Shown: positions 13,087 to 13,221 of the stretch, in pieces
How the letters are laid out: each line of letters starts with the position of its first letter
How positions within the stretch are numbered: the first letter of the stretch is position 1
NCBI GenBank assembly: GCA_004297235.1
Contig: SCUR01000258.1
Span: forward strand, 1 to 13,221
Length of the DNA: 13,221 nt
Source of the DNA: Candidatus Manganitrophaceae bacterium
Lineage (GTDB): Bacteria > Nitrospirota > Nitrospiria > SBBL01 > Manganitrophaceae
Direction of reading: 5' to 3'
Made by a program: the position numbers and the translations under genes
Notes under the pieces: generated by a model
Database searches by the model: none
What the model was told of the DNA's origin: nothing
The model's input: only the letters and a program-made list of their open reading frames with translations

Positions 13087-13142
13087 GCTTTTTCGAAAGC
13101 CGGTAGTGGGTCAGTTTGGGTTAAGCGGTTTTATTTTGGGCC

Positions 13143-13219
13143 GTCATTCCCGCGAAAGCGGGAATCCAGAGCCCTTAGACCTAATTCACTGGATTCCCGA
13201 TTAAACATTCGGGAATGAC
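13143..13219. repeat. 77-bp palindromic repeat of dispersed (REP/MITE-like) type
   Basis: The outer arms GTCATTCCCG (13143-13152) and CGGGAATGAC (13210-13219) are exact complements, as are the inner CGGGAATCCAG (13159-13169) and CTGGATTCCCG (13189-13199). Each end also folds alone: the left as an 8-bp stem with a GAAA loop (13146-13165), the right as an 8-bp stem with an 8-base loop (13193-13216). The GTCATTCCCGC...GCGGGAATCCAG wording is familiar from intergenic repeats in many bacterial genomes. It encodes no transposase. Confidence 0.8.
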
Positions 13220-13221
13220 AA

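Noticed and set aside
13012..13218. Plus-strand open frame running into the terminal palindromic repeat
   Set aside because: It overlaps the start of the DUF2007-like gene and its promoter, and its end is simply translated repeat sequence.
13143..13219. CRISPR or tandem array
   Set aside because: The element is a single palindromic unit with inverted, not direct, copies and no spacers.

Overview
This is a 13.2-kb stretch of GC-rich bacterial chromosome with no rRNA, tRNA, CRISPR array, integrase or insertion sequence that I can see. An outer-membrane-type barrel with a C-terminal Phe, a lipoprotein signal and an AsmA/DUF748-like fragment indicate a Gram-negative (diderm) cell. Overall gene style is compatible with Nitrospirota or a deltaproteobacterial relative. 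That placement is a low-confidence impression from protein flavour, not a measurement.

Layout. (1) 1-2128, plus strand: the 3' end of a DUF748/AsmA-like gene, then a two-gene operon encoding a soluble P-loop ATPase and a three-helix membrane protein. (2) 2173-3851, minus strand: a compact cassette of a SAM methyltransferase, a GLOD5-type VOC protein and a GNAT acetyltransferase. (3) 3957-4247, plus strand: a small 96-residue unknown protein, divergent from that cassette, with overlapping -10 elements on the two strands. (4) 4268-4954, minus strand: a soluble ankyrin-repeat protein, head-to-head with dnaE. (5) 5156-9743, plus strand: dnaE (DNA polymerase III alpha) followed by accA (acetyl-CoA carboxylase carboxyltransferase alpha), the same order as in E. 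coli. (6) 9717-10932, minus strand: a predicted outer-membrane barrel gene followed by a Tyr/Gly-rich lipoprotein gene whose 3' end overlaps accA. (7) 11174-13019, minus strand: a small DUF2007-like gene, then scpA and scpB, the kleisin and winged-helix partners of SMC. (8) 13143-13219: a dispersed-type palindromic repeat at the window edge.

The housekeeping core (dnaE, accA, scpA, scpB) covers replication, fatty-acid synthesis and chromosome segregation. The flanking genes are mostly small stand-alone functions. The most interesting signals are in non-coding structure. Good sigma70-type promoters with 17-18-bp spacers sit in front of most transcription units. Two of them (the ATPase and dnaE) place the -10 exactly six bases before the ATG, which predicts leaderless mRNAs. 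A hairpin-forming repeat appears to have been absorbed in frame into the C-terminal linker of dnaE. An overlapping inverted repeat sits directly upstream of the dnaE -35. No clear-cut novel defence or metabolic system is visible. The nearest candidate is the ATPase/membrane-protein pair at 708-2128.
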